Source: JAWKIJ01 sp041394325 (GTDB lineage Bacteria > Actinomycetota > Acidimicrobiia > Acidimicrobiales > Microtrichaceae). From it: a DNA stretch of 64,000 bases. Where the stretch lies: the NCBI GenBank assembly GCA_041394325.1, contig JAWKIJ010000001.1:1736001-1800000 (forward strand). The letters run 5' to 3'. Positions 7,726 to 16,372 of this stretch are shown piece after piece. Both the position numbers and the translations under genes were made by a program. The notes below the pieces were generated by a model. The model saw only the letters and a list, made by a program, of their open reading frames with translations. It was not told where the DNA came from and ran no database searches. Position 1 is the stretch's first letter, and the number at the start of each line of letters is the position of its first letter.

Positions 7726-8592
7726 ATGACCGATTCCGCAGCACCTCCCCGCGCAGGCGCGCCCGACCCGCTGGTCACTCCCGGCGCGTCGGGTGGAAAC
7801 GGCCGACTCGTGACCGCTGCCGAGGGCCCGGCGAACACTTCGTCGCGAGGTACCCGCGTGTTGGGTGTCGCCTCGGCGGTATCGGTCGTCGCGTTGGTCG
7901 CCTACGCGTTCGGAATCTCCAAGCCCGACACCGAACTGGGCGAGACGGTGAGGATCCTGTACCTGCACGTCCCGACCGTGTCGATCGCGTACCTCTGGCT
8001 GATCGTCAACGCCGTAGCGAGCGCGGTGTTCCTTTTCCGCCGTGGCCGCTTTGCGGATCAGCTCGCAGCCTCCACCGGTGAGGTGGGCACGATCCTTTTG
8101 GGCCTCACCCTCGTGACGGGGATGTTCTGGGGGCGGCCGACGTGGGGCACGTACTGGGAGTGGGACGACCCCAGGCTCACCTCGGTGCTGCTGATGTTCC
8201 TGATGTATCTCGGTTACAACACGGTCCGTTCGCTCAGCGGGACCTTCGAGCAGCGCGGGGTCCGCTCGGCCGTCGTCGGCGTCGTGTCGGCGTTCATGAT
8301 CGTGCCCGTCAAGATGTCGACGGAGTGGTGGAGTTCGCTGCACCAGGACCGGACTGTCTTCGCGCCGGGTGACTCGAAGATCCACGGTGCACAGGAGTTC
8401 TCGCTGTACCTCGGCTTCGTGGCGTTCCTCCTGCTGGCCACCTGGATCACCGTGCACCGGTTCCGTGTCGGGTGGCTCGCCGACGAGGCGGCATCGGACG
8501 ACCTGGACCTTCGCCTTGCCGAGCGCCGCGCCGAGGCCGCCGACGCGGATCCGGCCTCGGCACCCGAGTCACCGAAGGGCGCACCGAGATGA
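7726..8592 (+). CDS. ccmC: Cytochrome c maturation protein CcmC (heme handling)
   Basis: The 288-residue protein has six predicted membrane helices and a tryptophan-rich WWD-type segment (WGRPTWGTYWEWDDPR) that forms the periplasmic heme platform. Flanking His residues (LHVPTVS before it, and SLHQDR near residue 205) are the expected axial ligands. CcmC loads heme onto CcmE. About 40 extra N-terminal residues of low complexity precede the first helix, and a charged C-terminal tail follows the last. The stop overlaps the ccmD start by four bases. Confidence 0.92.
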   Translation: MTDSAAPPRAGAPDPLVTPGASGGNGRLVTAAEGPANTSSRGTRVLGVASAVSVVALVAYAFGISKPDTELGETVRILYLHVPTVSIAYLWLIVNAVASAVFLFRRGRFADQLAASTGEVGTILLGLTLVTGMFWGRPTWGTYWEWDDPRLTSVLLMFLMYLGYNTVRSLSGTFEQRGVRSAVVGVVSAFMIVPVKMSTEWWSSLHQDRTVFAPGDSKIHGAQEFSLYLGFVAFLLLATWITVHRFRVGWLADEAASDDLDLRLAERRAEAADADPASAPESPKGAPR

Positions 8593-8756
8593 GTACGACG
8601 ACGATGCTGGCCGCACAGATCCGCCATGAATGGGACTACGTGATCGCGGCCTGGGTGATCACCACGATCGTGCTCGGTGCCTACGCGGTCATGCTCGTCC
8701 GACGCGGAAGGCGTCTCGCCAGGCGGGTTCCGCCGGACCGCCGCCGGTGGATGTGA
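8589..8756 (+). CDS. ccmD: Small heme exporter subunit CcmD-like
   Basis: This 55-residue protein has one hydrophobic helix (about 18-37, YVIAAWVITTIVLGAYAVML) followed by a strongly basic tail. CcmD proteins are short single-span proteins that stabilise the CcmABC-CcmE complex and share little sequence. The call therefore rests on size, topology and position between ccmC and ccmE. The ATG overlaps the ccmC stop (ATGA) and the stop overlaps the ccmE ATG. Confidence 0.7.
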   Translation: MSTTTMLAAQIRHEWDYVIAAWVITTIVLGAYAVMLVRRGRRLARRVPPDRRRWM

Positions 8757-9325
8757 TGGGGTCGGCGGCGGGGTTCGACGTCGACGATCCCGAGTCGCGC
8801 GACTCCTGCGACCTGTCGCCACGTCTCGATGCCGATGACATCGCACCACGTCGGCGGTCGCGGCTCCGACGGTGGGTTCCCGTCGCCGTCGGCATCGTGA
8901 TCGTCGCCGCCATCGCCGTGGTGGCCTCGTCCCTCGCCGACGCGACGACCTACTTCTACAACGTGGACAAGGCGGTCGCGCAACGTGCCGAGATCGGTGA
9001 CCGTCGCGTCCGGCTTCAGGGCAACGTGATCAAGGGTTCGGTTCGCCACACCGCCACCGGGTTGAACTTCACCATCGCCTACAACGGTGTCCACCTCCCC
9101 GTACGCCACACCGGCGACGTCCCCGACCTGTTCGGGCCCGCTATCCCCATAGTCATCGAGGGACGCTTCCGCGGTCGCGAGTTCGCCAGCGACCGCGTGC
9201 TCGTGAAACACGATGCCACCTACGACGAGGACAACGGCGGGCGGATCCGCGACGCACGTCGAGACGCCGATCGCAACGCCACCCGAGACGCCGGAGCCCC
9301 CGCCGGCGCGAACACGGGAGGCTGA
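8756..9325 (+). CDS. ccmE: Heme chaperone CcmE, histidine type
   Basis: The 189-residue protein has a basic N-terminus, one membrane anchor (about 42-62) and an OB-fold periplasmic domain. The covalent heme-binding motif is HxxxY, with His152 and Tyr156 in VKHDATY. It is therefore the ordinary histidine type, not the cysteine variant of some archaea and sulfate reducers. It receives heme from CcmC and passes it to CcmF/CcmH. The 35-residue acidic and basic tail after the motif is longer than usual. The ATG overlaps the ccmD stop (TGATG). Confidence 0.9.
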   Translation: MGSAAGFDVDDPESRDSCDLSPRLDADDIAPRRRSRLRRWVPVAVGIVIVAAIAVVASSLADATTYFYNVDKAVAQRAEIGDRRVRLQGNVIKGSVRHTATGLNFTIAYNGVHLPVRHTGDVPDLFGPAIPIVIEGRFRGREFASDRVLVKHDATYDEDNGGRIRDARRDADRNATRDAGAPAGANTGG

Positions 9326-9332
9326 TCGGCCG

Positions 9333-11354
9333 GTGGCCGTAGCCTCGGGAAACGCGGCGCTCGCGTTGAGTCTCGCATGCTGCCTCGCCGGTGTCGGGGT
9401 CGGATTGTGGTCCCGTAAGACTCGTCGGCCGCTGATGATGTGGTGGGCGCGTCCCTTGGCGTTGGTCGCGCTACTCGGCGTGTTCGTCGCGGTGGTGGTC
9501 ATGCAGATCGCGCTGCTGACCAACGACACGAGCGTGCGCTATGTGGCGGAGAAGGGCTCCTCGAAGACCCCGTTCCCCTTCAGCGCCGCGACGATGTGGT
9601 CGGCGTTGGAGGGATCGATCCTGTTGTGGGGTCTCGTGCTGATGGGCCTGACCCTGGCCGTGGTGCACAAGTTCCGTCGGCGCCTCGACGACCCGCTCGT
9701 GGTGTGGGCGTCGGTGGTGATGTTCGCGGTCGCGACGTTCTTCTGCATGTTGATGCTGTGGGTCGCGCCGGTGTTCCGCGGATTCGCCGCCCCCCCGGGT
9801 TACGACGGACCGGGCCCCAACCCGTTGTTGCAGAACCACATCCTGGTCGCATTCCACCCCCCGATGCTCTACCTCGGGTATGTCGGGTTCACGGTGCCGT
9901 TCGCGTTCGCCGTCGCGGCGCTCGTCACCGGTCGGGTGGGGGAGGGTTGGTTGGCCGAGACGCGTCGCTGGACGTTGTTCAGTTGGGGTCTGCTCACCGC
10001 GGGCATCGTGCTGGGGGCGTGGTGGAGCTACGAGGTCTCCGGCTGGGGCGGCTACTGGGCATGGGATCCCGTCGAGAACGCATCGTTCCTGCCGTGGTTG
10101 ACCGCGACCGCGTACCTCCACTCGGTGATGGTGCAGGAGCGGCGCGGGCTGTTGCGCGTGTGGAACCTGTCCCTCGTGGTCGCGACCTTCGCGTTGACGA
10201 TCCTCGGCACCTTCCTCGCCCGTTCGGGGGTCATCCAGTCCGTTCACGCGTTCTCCAACGGTTCGGTCGGGCCGGTGTTGTTGGGGTTCTTCGCTGTGAT
10301 CGTGCTGGGTTCGGTCGCTCTGATCGTGTGGCGTGCCGATCGATTGCGCTCGGTGGGCGCCATCGACACCGCGTTGTCGCGCGAGGGCGCGTTCATGGCC
10401 AACAACCTCCTGTTCGGTGCGTTCGCGTTCATCGTGTTGTTGGGTACGGTCTTCCCGTTGATCGTCGAGGCGGTCAACGACGACCGGGTGTCGGTGGGGG
10501 CGCCGTTCTTCGACGCCATGACGATGCCGATCGGCCTGGTCATGCTGTTCCTAATGGCGGTCGCACCGGTGTTGCCGTGGCGAGCGGCCAACGTCGAGCT
10601 GTTGTCGAAGCGCCTCTGGTGGCCGCTGTGGACGTCGCTGCTCGCGCTCGTGGTCGCGGTGGTCGCTGGCGCTCGGGGCCTCACCCCGTTGGTGGGCTTC
10701 TGGTGGGCCGGGTTCGCCGCCGGTTCGGTCGTCCGCCAGTGCGTGGGCGCGACCCGGCGACCGGGGTGGCGGGGCATGGTGGGGCGTGCCAACGGGGGGA
10801 TGGTCGTGCACCTCGGCGTCCTGGTGATCGCTGTGGCTCTCGTCGCCAGCCAGTCCTACGTGCGCCAGGGTGAGTTCACCCTCCGCAAGGGTGAGACCGC
10901 AACGGTGGGTGGGCATCGTTTCACCTACGAGGGCAGCTACGTCGCCGATCTCGCCAATCGCCGCGAGATCAGGAGCCGGATCCGTATCGACGGTGGGCAG
11001 ATCTTCGAGCCCTCGATGAACCAGTACCTTTCGACCGGCCAGACGATCCCCCGCCCCTCGGTCAAGGTGACGCCGACGCGTGACCTCTACCTCAATCTCA
11101 CCTCGGTTCCGTCGGCCGACGAACCGGCGATCTCGCTGCGCATCGTGATCGAACCGATGATCATGTGGCTGTGGGTCGGTGGGCTCGTGATGCTCGCCGG
11201 AACGGGCCTCGCCGCGTTCCCGGGTCGACGGCGCAAGCCGACCAGCGCGGTCTCCGCGCCGGTTGCAACCGCGCGCGCCGGCGACGGGGACCGCCTGCGC
11301 GGAGCGGGGACGACCTCGTCCGGCGAACTCGCCGGGGTCGGCGACGAGCGATGA
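9333..11354 (+). CDS. ccmF: Cytochrome c heme lyase subunit CcmF
   Basis: The 673-residue polytopic protein has the CcmF WWD domain, with WWSYEVSGWGGYWAWDP followed by VENASFLPWL, and flanking conserved His residues (ILVAFHPPMLYLGY and SVHAF). A C-terminal periplasmic domain is also present. It reduces and transfers heme from CcmE to apocytochrome thiols together with CcmH and CcmI. I chose the GTG at 9333, seven bases after ccmE, because the hydrophobic start follows directly. Longer in-frame extensions would lie inside ccmE. It overlaps ccmG by four bases. Confidence 0.92.
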   Translation: MAVASGNAALALSLACCLAGVGVGLWSRKTRRPLMMWWARPLALVALLGVFVAVVVMQIALLTNDTSVRYVAEKGSSKTPFPFSAATMWSALEGSILLWGLVLMGLTLAVVHKFRRRLDDPLVVWASVVMFAVATFFCMLMLWVAPVFRGFAAPPGYDGPGPNPLLQNHILVAFHPPMLYLGYVGFTVPFAFAVAALVTGRVGEGWLAETRRWTLFSWGLLTAGIVLGAWWSYEVSGWGGYWAWDPVENASFLPWLTATAYLHSVMVQERRGLLRVWNLSLVVATFALTILGTFLARSGVIQSVHAFSNGSVGPVLLGFFAVIVLGSVALIVWRADRLRSVGAIDTALSREGAFMANNLLFGAFAFIVLLGTVFPLIVEAVNDDRVSVGAPFFDAMTMPIGLVMLFLMAVAPVLPWRAANVELLSKRLWWPLWTSLLALVVAVVAGARGLTPLVGFWWAGFAAGSVVRQCVGATRRPGWRGMVGRANGGMVVHLGVLVIAVALVASQSYVRQGEFTLRKGETATVGGHRFTYEGSYVADLANRREIRSRIRIDGGQIFEPSMNQYLSTGQTIPRPSVKVTPTRDLYLNLTSVPSADEPAISLRIVIEPMIMWLWVGGLVMLAGTGLAAFPGRRRKPTSAVSAPVATARAGDGDRLRGAGTTSSGELAGVGDER

Positions 11355-11929
11355 CCGAGCAGACGGCGCAAGGACCGGGTCCCCGTCGAGGGCGCCGCCT
11401 CAGCCGCGACCGGCTGACCGCGATCGGAGTCGGCATCGTGGCGGCAGGCCTGATCGCGTTGTTCGTCACCTCGGGTACCGCGACCGACCCCCGGGCAACC
11501 GACACCAACCGGATCGTGGGCCGCACCGCCCCCGACATCTCCGCCACCGACACCCTTGGGCGACCGTTCCGGGTGCAGGACTACCGGGGGCAGTGGCTGT
11601 TGTTGAACTTCTTCGCCACATGGTGCACACCGTGCAAGGTCGAGCATCCCGAGTTGCTGGCATTCAGCGAGGAGCACAAGGTGCGTGGCGACGCCGCGGT
11701 CGCCAGCGTCGCCTACAACGACCGACCCGGGGCGGTGCAGGAGTTCTTCGCCGAGAACGGTGGGGACTGGGCGGTCGTGGCGGACGGAGAGTCCAACTTC
11801 TCCATCGAGTACGCGGTCCTGGCCCTTCCCGAGTCCTACCTCATCGACCCGAACGGTCGGGTCGTGCACAAGTTCACGGGTGGTATCCGTCGTGGCGAGG
11901 TCGACGCGGAGATCGCGAAGCGATCATGA
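11351..11929 (+). CDS. ccmG: Thiol-disulfide oxidoreductase CcmG/DsbE-like
   Basis: The 192-residue protein has an N-terminal signal anchor (about 25-42) and a periplasmic thioredoxin fold with the active site Trp91-Cys92-Thr93-Pro94-Cys95. A cis-Pro region lies in LALPESYLIDP. It keeps the apocytochrome CxxCH thiols reduced for heme attachment. It is flanked by ccmF and ccmH with overlapping stops and starts, which places it in the Ccm operon rather than a general TlpA role. Confidence 0.9.
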   Translation: MTEQTAQGPGPRRGRRLSRDRLTAIGVGIVAAGLIALFVTSGTATDPRATDTNRIVGRTAPDISATDTLGRPFRVQDYRGQWLLLNFFATWCTPCKVEHPELLAFSEEHKVRGDAAVASVAYNDRPGAVQEFFAENGGDWAVVADGESNFSIEYAVLALPESYLIDPNGRVVHKFTGGIRRGEVDAEIAKRS

Positions 11930-12448
11930 AGGGCGTCCTGTCGGTGAACGGTCCGTCGTCACGGTGGGCGAGGGTGTTCGGCTGGGTGCTGGCGCTGGTC
12001 GTCGTGGCAGCCCTGGTGGGGTTGAACGCGACTCGGACGCCAACGACGGGTCAGTCCGAGGACCGCGTCTATTCCCTCGCCGGGCGGTTGAAGTGCCTCC
12101 AGTGCGCGGGTGAGTCGGTTGCCGGCTCGCAGGCGGACATCGCGGTGAAGATGCGAACCGAGATCCGTTCGCTGATGCGCAAGGGGAGACCGACGACGAG
12201 ATCCTCAGCTACTTCGCGGACCGCTACGGGAGCCGTGTGCTGCTCACGCCGGGCGCGACCGGGGTCGCCGCGCTGGTGTGGATCCTGCCCGTGCTGGTCG
12301 GGGGTCTGGCGCTGCTGGGCTTCGGGGCGATGTGGCGCCGATCCGCGGCAACCCGACGTGAGGCGGCCGATGAGGTGGTCTCCGACGAGGATCGCTCGCT
12401 GGTCGAGGACGCGCCCGGAGCGTCGGCACCGATGGGAACTCCGTGTGA
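11926..12448 (+). pseudogene. ccmH: CcmH/CycL-type thiol protein, interrupted by two apparent frameshifts
   Basis: The N-terminal part has a membrane helix (about 20-37) and the CcmH redox motif LKCLQCAGESVAGSQ (CxxC). At 12183-12186 a run of four G breaks the frame. One more G restores ETDDEILSYFADRYG, the expected family continuation, and the second membrane segment follows (VAALVWILPVLVGGLALLGF). A second one-base loss between about 12340 and 12440 is needed to reach the TGA at 12446, which overlaps the GTG of the next gene exactly as the other operon junctions do. Both shifts are single-base losses, so sequencing error is likely and the gene is probably intact in life. It delivers reduced apocytochrome to CcmF. 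Confidence 0.75.
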
Positions 12449-13708
12449 GCCGGCCCGACGATCCACCCGCGACGATCGAGGACGACGTCGCCCCCGAGCC
12501 GACGGCCCGCTTGAATCCCGACGACCTGGCCCGCCTCGAGGAGGAACGCGACTTCCTGTTGCGGTCGATCGGCGATCTCGACCGCGAGCACGAGGTCGGC
12601 GACGTGAGCGACGAGGACTACGCGGAGTTGCGCGACGGGTACGTCGCGCGTGCCGTGGCGACGTTGCACCTGATCGAGGGCGACGTGGCCGCACGGCGTG
12701 AGACGCCCGCCGGACGAGGCGGCACCCGCCGGATCGCGGTGGCCGTGGTGGGGGTGGTGTTGCTGTGCGCGGTCGCGGGGGTCCTTTTGGCCAAGGCGTT
12801 GGGATCGCGCGGCGAGGGCACCATCACCGGGTCCGGCTCCAACCCCAACGATCGCCGGGCACATTGCCGGACGGTCAGCTTCCAGCGTCCCGCGGAAGGG
12901 GTCACCTGTTATGCGGCCATCCTGCGGTCGAGTCCCGACGACGTGGAGTCGCTCACTTACGGGGGCTGGGCGAAGGTCCGCGCCGGCGACACCTCCGGCG
13001 GACGGGGTGATTTCGACCCGCGCTGGTGCTCGATCCGACCTACCCCGATGTGCGGGTGTTCCGTGCCGCGACCGACAAGCGGGAGGGGCGGTTCGTCGAG
13101 GCGCAACGGGAACTGGGCGCGCTCTACTCGCTCGACCCGTCCCCGGCGCTCACGGCGACCTTGCGCCAGATGGGGCTCGACCTCGCGGTCGCCGAGGGCC
13201 TGATGGCCTCCGACACCGCCGCGTGCTGGACCCGGGAGAAGGCTGCGCTCGCGGTGGTCGAGTCGGCGTCGCGCCGTAGCAGTCCCACCGAACAGGACCG
13301 GAGTGACCTGGCCTCCGCGCTCACCGATCTCGCCAAGTCGATGCAGTGCCTCGAACCCGTGCTCGACGCCCGTCCGACCGATGTCGCGCGCTGCGGTTGC
13401 GGTCCCTCGGGATGGGTACGTTGAGCCTGCTCGATCCGGGTCTTCTGCCCCGAGCCGTGCAGGCGGCCGACGCGGCCCTCGTCGCGGTTCCCGCCGATCC
13501 GGCCGCGGTGTTGATGAGGGCGGTGTGGGCCAGCCGGGACGGCGACGTCGCCACGGCATCGAAGGACCTGGGGGAGATCGGCGATCGGGTCGTGTGGGCG
13601 CCGGTGGCACGCTTCTTGGATGTCGGCTCCGCGGTCGCGGAGGTCAAGGCGGTCGAGTCCCGGAGCGCGACGTCGTCGGTTGAGACGACGTCGACGACGT
13701 CACCGTGA
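12445..13708 (+). pseudogene. CcmI-like protein with tetratricopeptide repeats, interrupted by two apparent frameshifts
   Basis: The N-terminus, from a GTG at 12445, carries the CcmI/CycH signature LEEERDFLLRSIGDLDRE followed by a helical segment and one membrane helix (about 95-115). TPR-like helices follow: DVESLTYGGWAKVRAGD, then DPTYPDVRVFRAATDKREGR, and a last block with QAADAALVAVPADPAAVLM. The frame changes near 13005-13025 and again near 13370-13410, each consistent with one lost base. CcmI presents the C-terminus of apocytochrome c to the heme lyase. The four breaks clustered in ccmH and ccmI are discussed as a finding. Confidence 0.65.
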
Positions 13709-13743
13709 GCGCTCGCGTCGGGGTCGCGTCCGGAGGTTGCCCG

Positions 13744-13749
13744 TAGAGT
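13744..13749 (+). promoter_or_regulatory. -10 element (TAGAGT) for the saccharopine-dehydrogenase-like gene
   Basis: TAGAGT is six bases before the ATG at 13756, consistent with a leaderless start. Confidence 0.5.
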
Positions 13750-13755
13750 CTCACC

Positions 13756-14979
13756 ATGCGGCTCATGGTGATCGGTGCCGGTGGTGTGGGGGCTGCATTC
13801 GCCCGGATCGTCCGGCGTCGCGACTTCTTCGAGCGACTCGTGTTGGCCGACCTCGACCTCGCCGTCGCGAGACGGGCGGCCGACGCCGCCGACGATCCGC
13901 GAGTGACGGCGATCGCGCTCGACGCCTCGTCCTCCGACGACGTGGCCGCGGCGATCGAGGCGGGCGGAATCACCGCCGTGCTCAATCTGGTCGACCCCCG
14001 CTTCGTCCGCCCGATCTTCGAGTCGTGTCTTGCGGTGGGCGTCACCTACGTGGACCTGGCGATGTCGATGTCGCGCCCACATCCCACCGAGCCCTTCGTC
14101 CGAACGGGCCTCAAGCTCGGTGAGAAGCAGTTCCTGCTGTCGGCGTCGTGGGAACGCAGGGGCGCGCTCGCCTTGGTAGGGATGGGCAACAGCCCCGGGC
14201 TCACCGACGTGTTCGCTCGGTACGCGGCCGACCACCTGTTCGACGAGGTCCACGAGGTCGGCGTGCGACGCGGCGGGGACCTGGTCGTGCACGGTCACGA
14301 GTTCGCGCCCACTTCCTCCATGTGGAGCATGGTCGAGCAGTGCCTCAATCCACCGGTGATCTGGGAGCGCGGTCGGGGTTGGTACACCACCGAACCGTTC
14401 TCCGGCCCCGAGTTCTTCACCTTCCCCGAGGGCATCGGTCCGCGTCGATGCGTCAATGCCGAGCACGAGGAGGTCATGTTGATTCCCCGTTGGGTCGACT
14501 GTCGGCGCGTCACCTTCAAACACGGGATCAGCGAGGAGCTCCTCGATGTGCTCGCCACCGTGCGCAAGCTCGGCCTCGACTCGGTCGAGCCGGTGGAGGT
14601 GCGCGGCGGCGTGGTTGCCCCACGTGACGTGTTGACGGCCTCCCTGCCCGATCCGGCGACCCTCACCGGAAACATCGAGGGCCACACGTGCGTCGGAACG
14701 TGGGTGAGCGGGGTCGGTCACCACGGCGAGGACAAGGAGGTCTTCCTCTATCACGTTGCGGAGAACGCGGCGACCGTCGGTCGTGACGGGGTGCAGGCCG
14801 TGCTCTGGCAGGCCGCGCTGTTCGCTTCCGTCGCGCTCGAACTACTGGCCTCGGGTGTGTGGAGTGGCTCGGGGGTGCGTGGCGCCGAGTCGTTCGACCC
14901 GGTGCCGTTCCTCGACCTCGTGAAGGACGGCCACGACGCCGCGTGGGGGATGGAGTTGCGGCGGGGGGATGCAGCATGA
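13756..14979 (+). CDS. Saccharopine dehydrogenase-like NAD(P)-binding protein
   Basis: The 407-residue protein opens with a Rossmann dinucleotide motif (VIGAGGVGAAFARI, residues 5-18), then an acidic residue after strand two (LADLDL). It continues with a saccharopine-dehydrogenase-like C-terminal domain containing GNSPGLTDVFARYAA and HTCVGTWVSG. Members reduce or oxidise carbon-nitrogen or carbonyl substrates, including carboxynorspermidine and saccharopine. The substrate here is not clear. It is translationally coupled to the AtuA-like gene (ATGA overlap), so both likely act in one catabolic route. Confidence 0.8.
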   Translation: MRLMVIGAGGVGAAFARIVRRRDFFERLVLADLDLAVARRAADAADDPRVTAIALDASSSDDVAAAIEAGGITAVLNLVDPRFVRPIFESCLAVGVTYVDLAMSMSRPHPTEPFVRTGLKLGEKQFLLSASWERRGALALVGMGNSPGLTDVFARYAADHLFDEVHEVGVRRGGDLVVHGHEFAPTSSMWSMVEQCLNPPVIWERGRGWYTTEPFSGPEFFTFPEGIGPRRCVNAEHEEVMLIPRWVDCRRVTFKHGISEELLDVLATVRKLGLDSVEPVEVRGGVVAPRDVLTASLPDPATLTGNIEGHTCVGTWVSGVGHHGEDKEVFLYHVAENAATVGRDGVQAVLWQAALFASVALELLASGVWSGSGVRGAESFDPVPFLDLVKDGHDAAWGMELRRGDAA

Positions 14980-16301
14980 CGGTGCGGATCGGTGGGGCGC
15001 AGGGCTTCTACGGCGACGGACACCTTCCGGTGGCCGCGCTCGTCGCGGACGGCGTCGACTATCTGGTGTGTGAGGCGCTCGCGGAGCTCACGTTGGCCAT
15101 CCTCCAGAAGGACCGTCAACGCGACGAGTCGCTGGGCTACACCCGTGACCTTCCGCTCTACGTCGCCGCGGCGATCGAGCCGATCATGGCCGGGCGCACC
15201 AAGCTGATCACCAACGCGGGTGGGATCAACCCGATCGGTGCGGCGCGTGCGGTGGTCGACGCCCTCCGCTCGTTCGGCCTCGGAGGGGTGAAGGTCGCCA
15301 CCGTCGTGGGCGACGACGTGCGCCCGCACGGAGAATTGCTCGGGCTCCCCGACGACGCGGTGTTCGCCAATGCGTATCTCGGTGCCGGGCCGATCGTCGA
15401 GGCGCTGGATCGGGGTGCCGACATCGTCGTGTGCGGGCGGGTCGCCGACGCGTCGCTGTTCCTCGCGCCCCTCGTCGCCGAGTTCGGATGGGCGGACGAC
15501 GACTGGGACCGTCTGGCGTGTGGGGTCGTGGGCGGACACCTGCTGGAGTGCTCCGGCCAGGTGAGTGGCGGCAACTATTCGGGTGACTGGTGGAACGAAC
15601 TCGACCTCGAAGGTTCGCTCGTCGGGTTTCCGATCGGCGAGTTCGAGCCCGGCGGTGAGTTCGTCCTCACCAAGGCCGCCGGCACCGGTGGGCGGATCTC
15701 CTTCGACACCGTGCGCGAGCAACTCCTGTACGAGGTGCACGACCCGGGCGCCTACCTCAACCCCGACGTCACCGTCGACATGACCACTGTTCGACTCGAT
15801 GACCTCGGTGGCGACAGGGTTCGGGTCACCGGGGCGACGGGAGCACCGGCGCCGACGACCTACAAGGCCCTCGTCTGCCGTCCGGCCGGATACTCGTGTG
15901 AGCTTCGCGCCGCCTACGGCTGGCCCGACGCCGAGGCCAAGGCGCGCGCCGCGGTCCGGTTCCTGCGAAACCGCGCCGAGTCGTTGGGCATCGCGGTGCA
16001 GGAGTGGTGCGAGGAGTACTTCGGCGCGGGTGCCTTCGGCGGCCCGACGGTTCCGCGGCCGCCCGACGGCTGGGAACCACCCGAGGTCGTGGCGCGGCTC
16101 GCGTGGCGCTGCGACACACGTGAGGAGGCCGGTCGTCTCGGTCGCGAGGCCGGGCTGTTGGGGCTGTCCGGGCCGCCGATGATCGCCACCCCGGGCCGGG
16201 CCCGTGACGGACGGCCCACCCAACTCTTCACCCTCGAGGCGCTCGCCGTCCCGCGGCCGTTGGTGGACGAACAGGTCGTCGTGGAACTCATCGACCTCTG
16301 A
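14976..16301 (+). CDS. AtuA-like protein (acyclic terpene utilisation family, DUF1446), N-terminal module
   Basis: The 441-residue protein shows the AtuA family order: GGAQGFYGD near the start, CEALAELTLAILQKD, TNAGGINPIGAARAV and CGRVADASLFLAPLV. Near residues 178-210 are CGVVGGHLLECSGQ and GGNYSGDWW. In Pseudomonas, AtuA belongs to citronellol and geraniol degradation, but its reaction is undefined. The protein is shorter than fused AtuA proteins of about 590 residues because the small C-terminal domain is a separate gene at 19681. It starts at an ATG overlapping the previous stop. Confidence 0.85.
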   Translation: MTVRIGGAQGFYGDGHLPVAALVADGVDYLVCEALAELTLAILQKDRQRDESLGYTRDLPLYVAAAIEPIMAGRTKLITNAGGINPIGAARAVVDALRSFGLGGVKVATVVGDDVRPHGELLGLPDDAVFANAYLGAGPIVEALDRGADIVVCGRVADASLFLAPLVAEFGWADDDWDRLACGVVGGHLLECSGQVSGGNYSGDWWNELDLEGSLVGFPIGEFEPGGEFVLTKAAGTGGRISFDTVREQLLYEVHDPGAYLNPDVTVDMTTVRLDDLGGDRVRVTGATGAPAPTTYKALVCRPAGYSCELRAAYGWPDAEAKARAAVRFLRNRAESLGIAVQEWCEEYFGAGAFGGPTVPRPPDGWEPPEVVARLAWRCDTREEAGRLGREAGLLGLSGPPMIATPGRARDGRPTQLFTLEALAVPRPLVDEQVVVELIDL

Positions 16302-16372
16302 CGTTCGATCCACCGACGTGGAGCTGATGGCAATTCACCTCCGGTCGGAGGACCTCTAGGGTCTGGAGGATC

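Noticed and set aside
11926..13708. True loss of the last two ccm genes
   Set aside because: Not accepted as the first reading, because single-base losses of the same sign also break the essential tyrS and other genes here. Sequence error is more likely.
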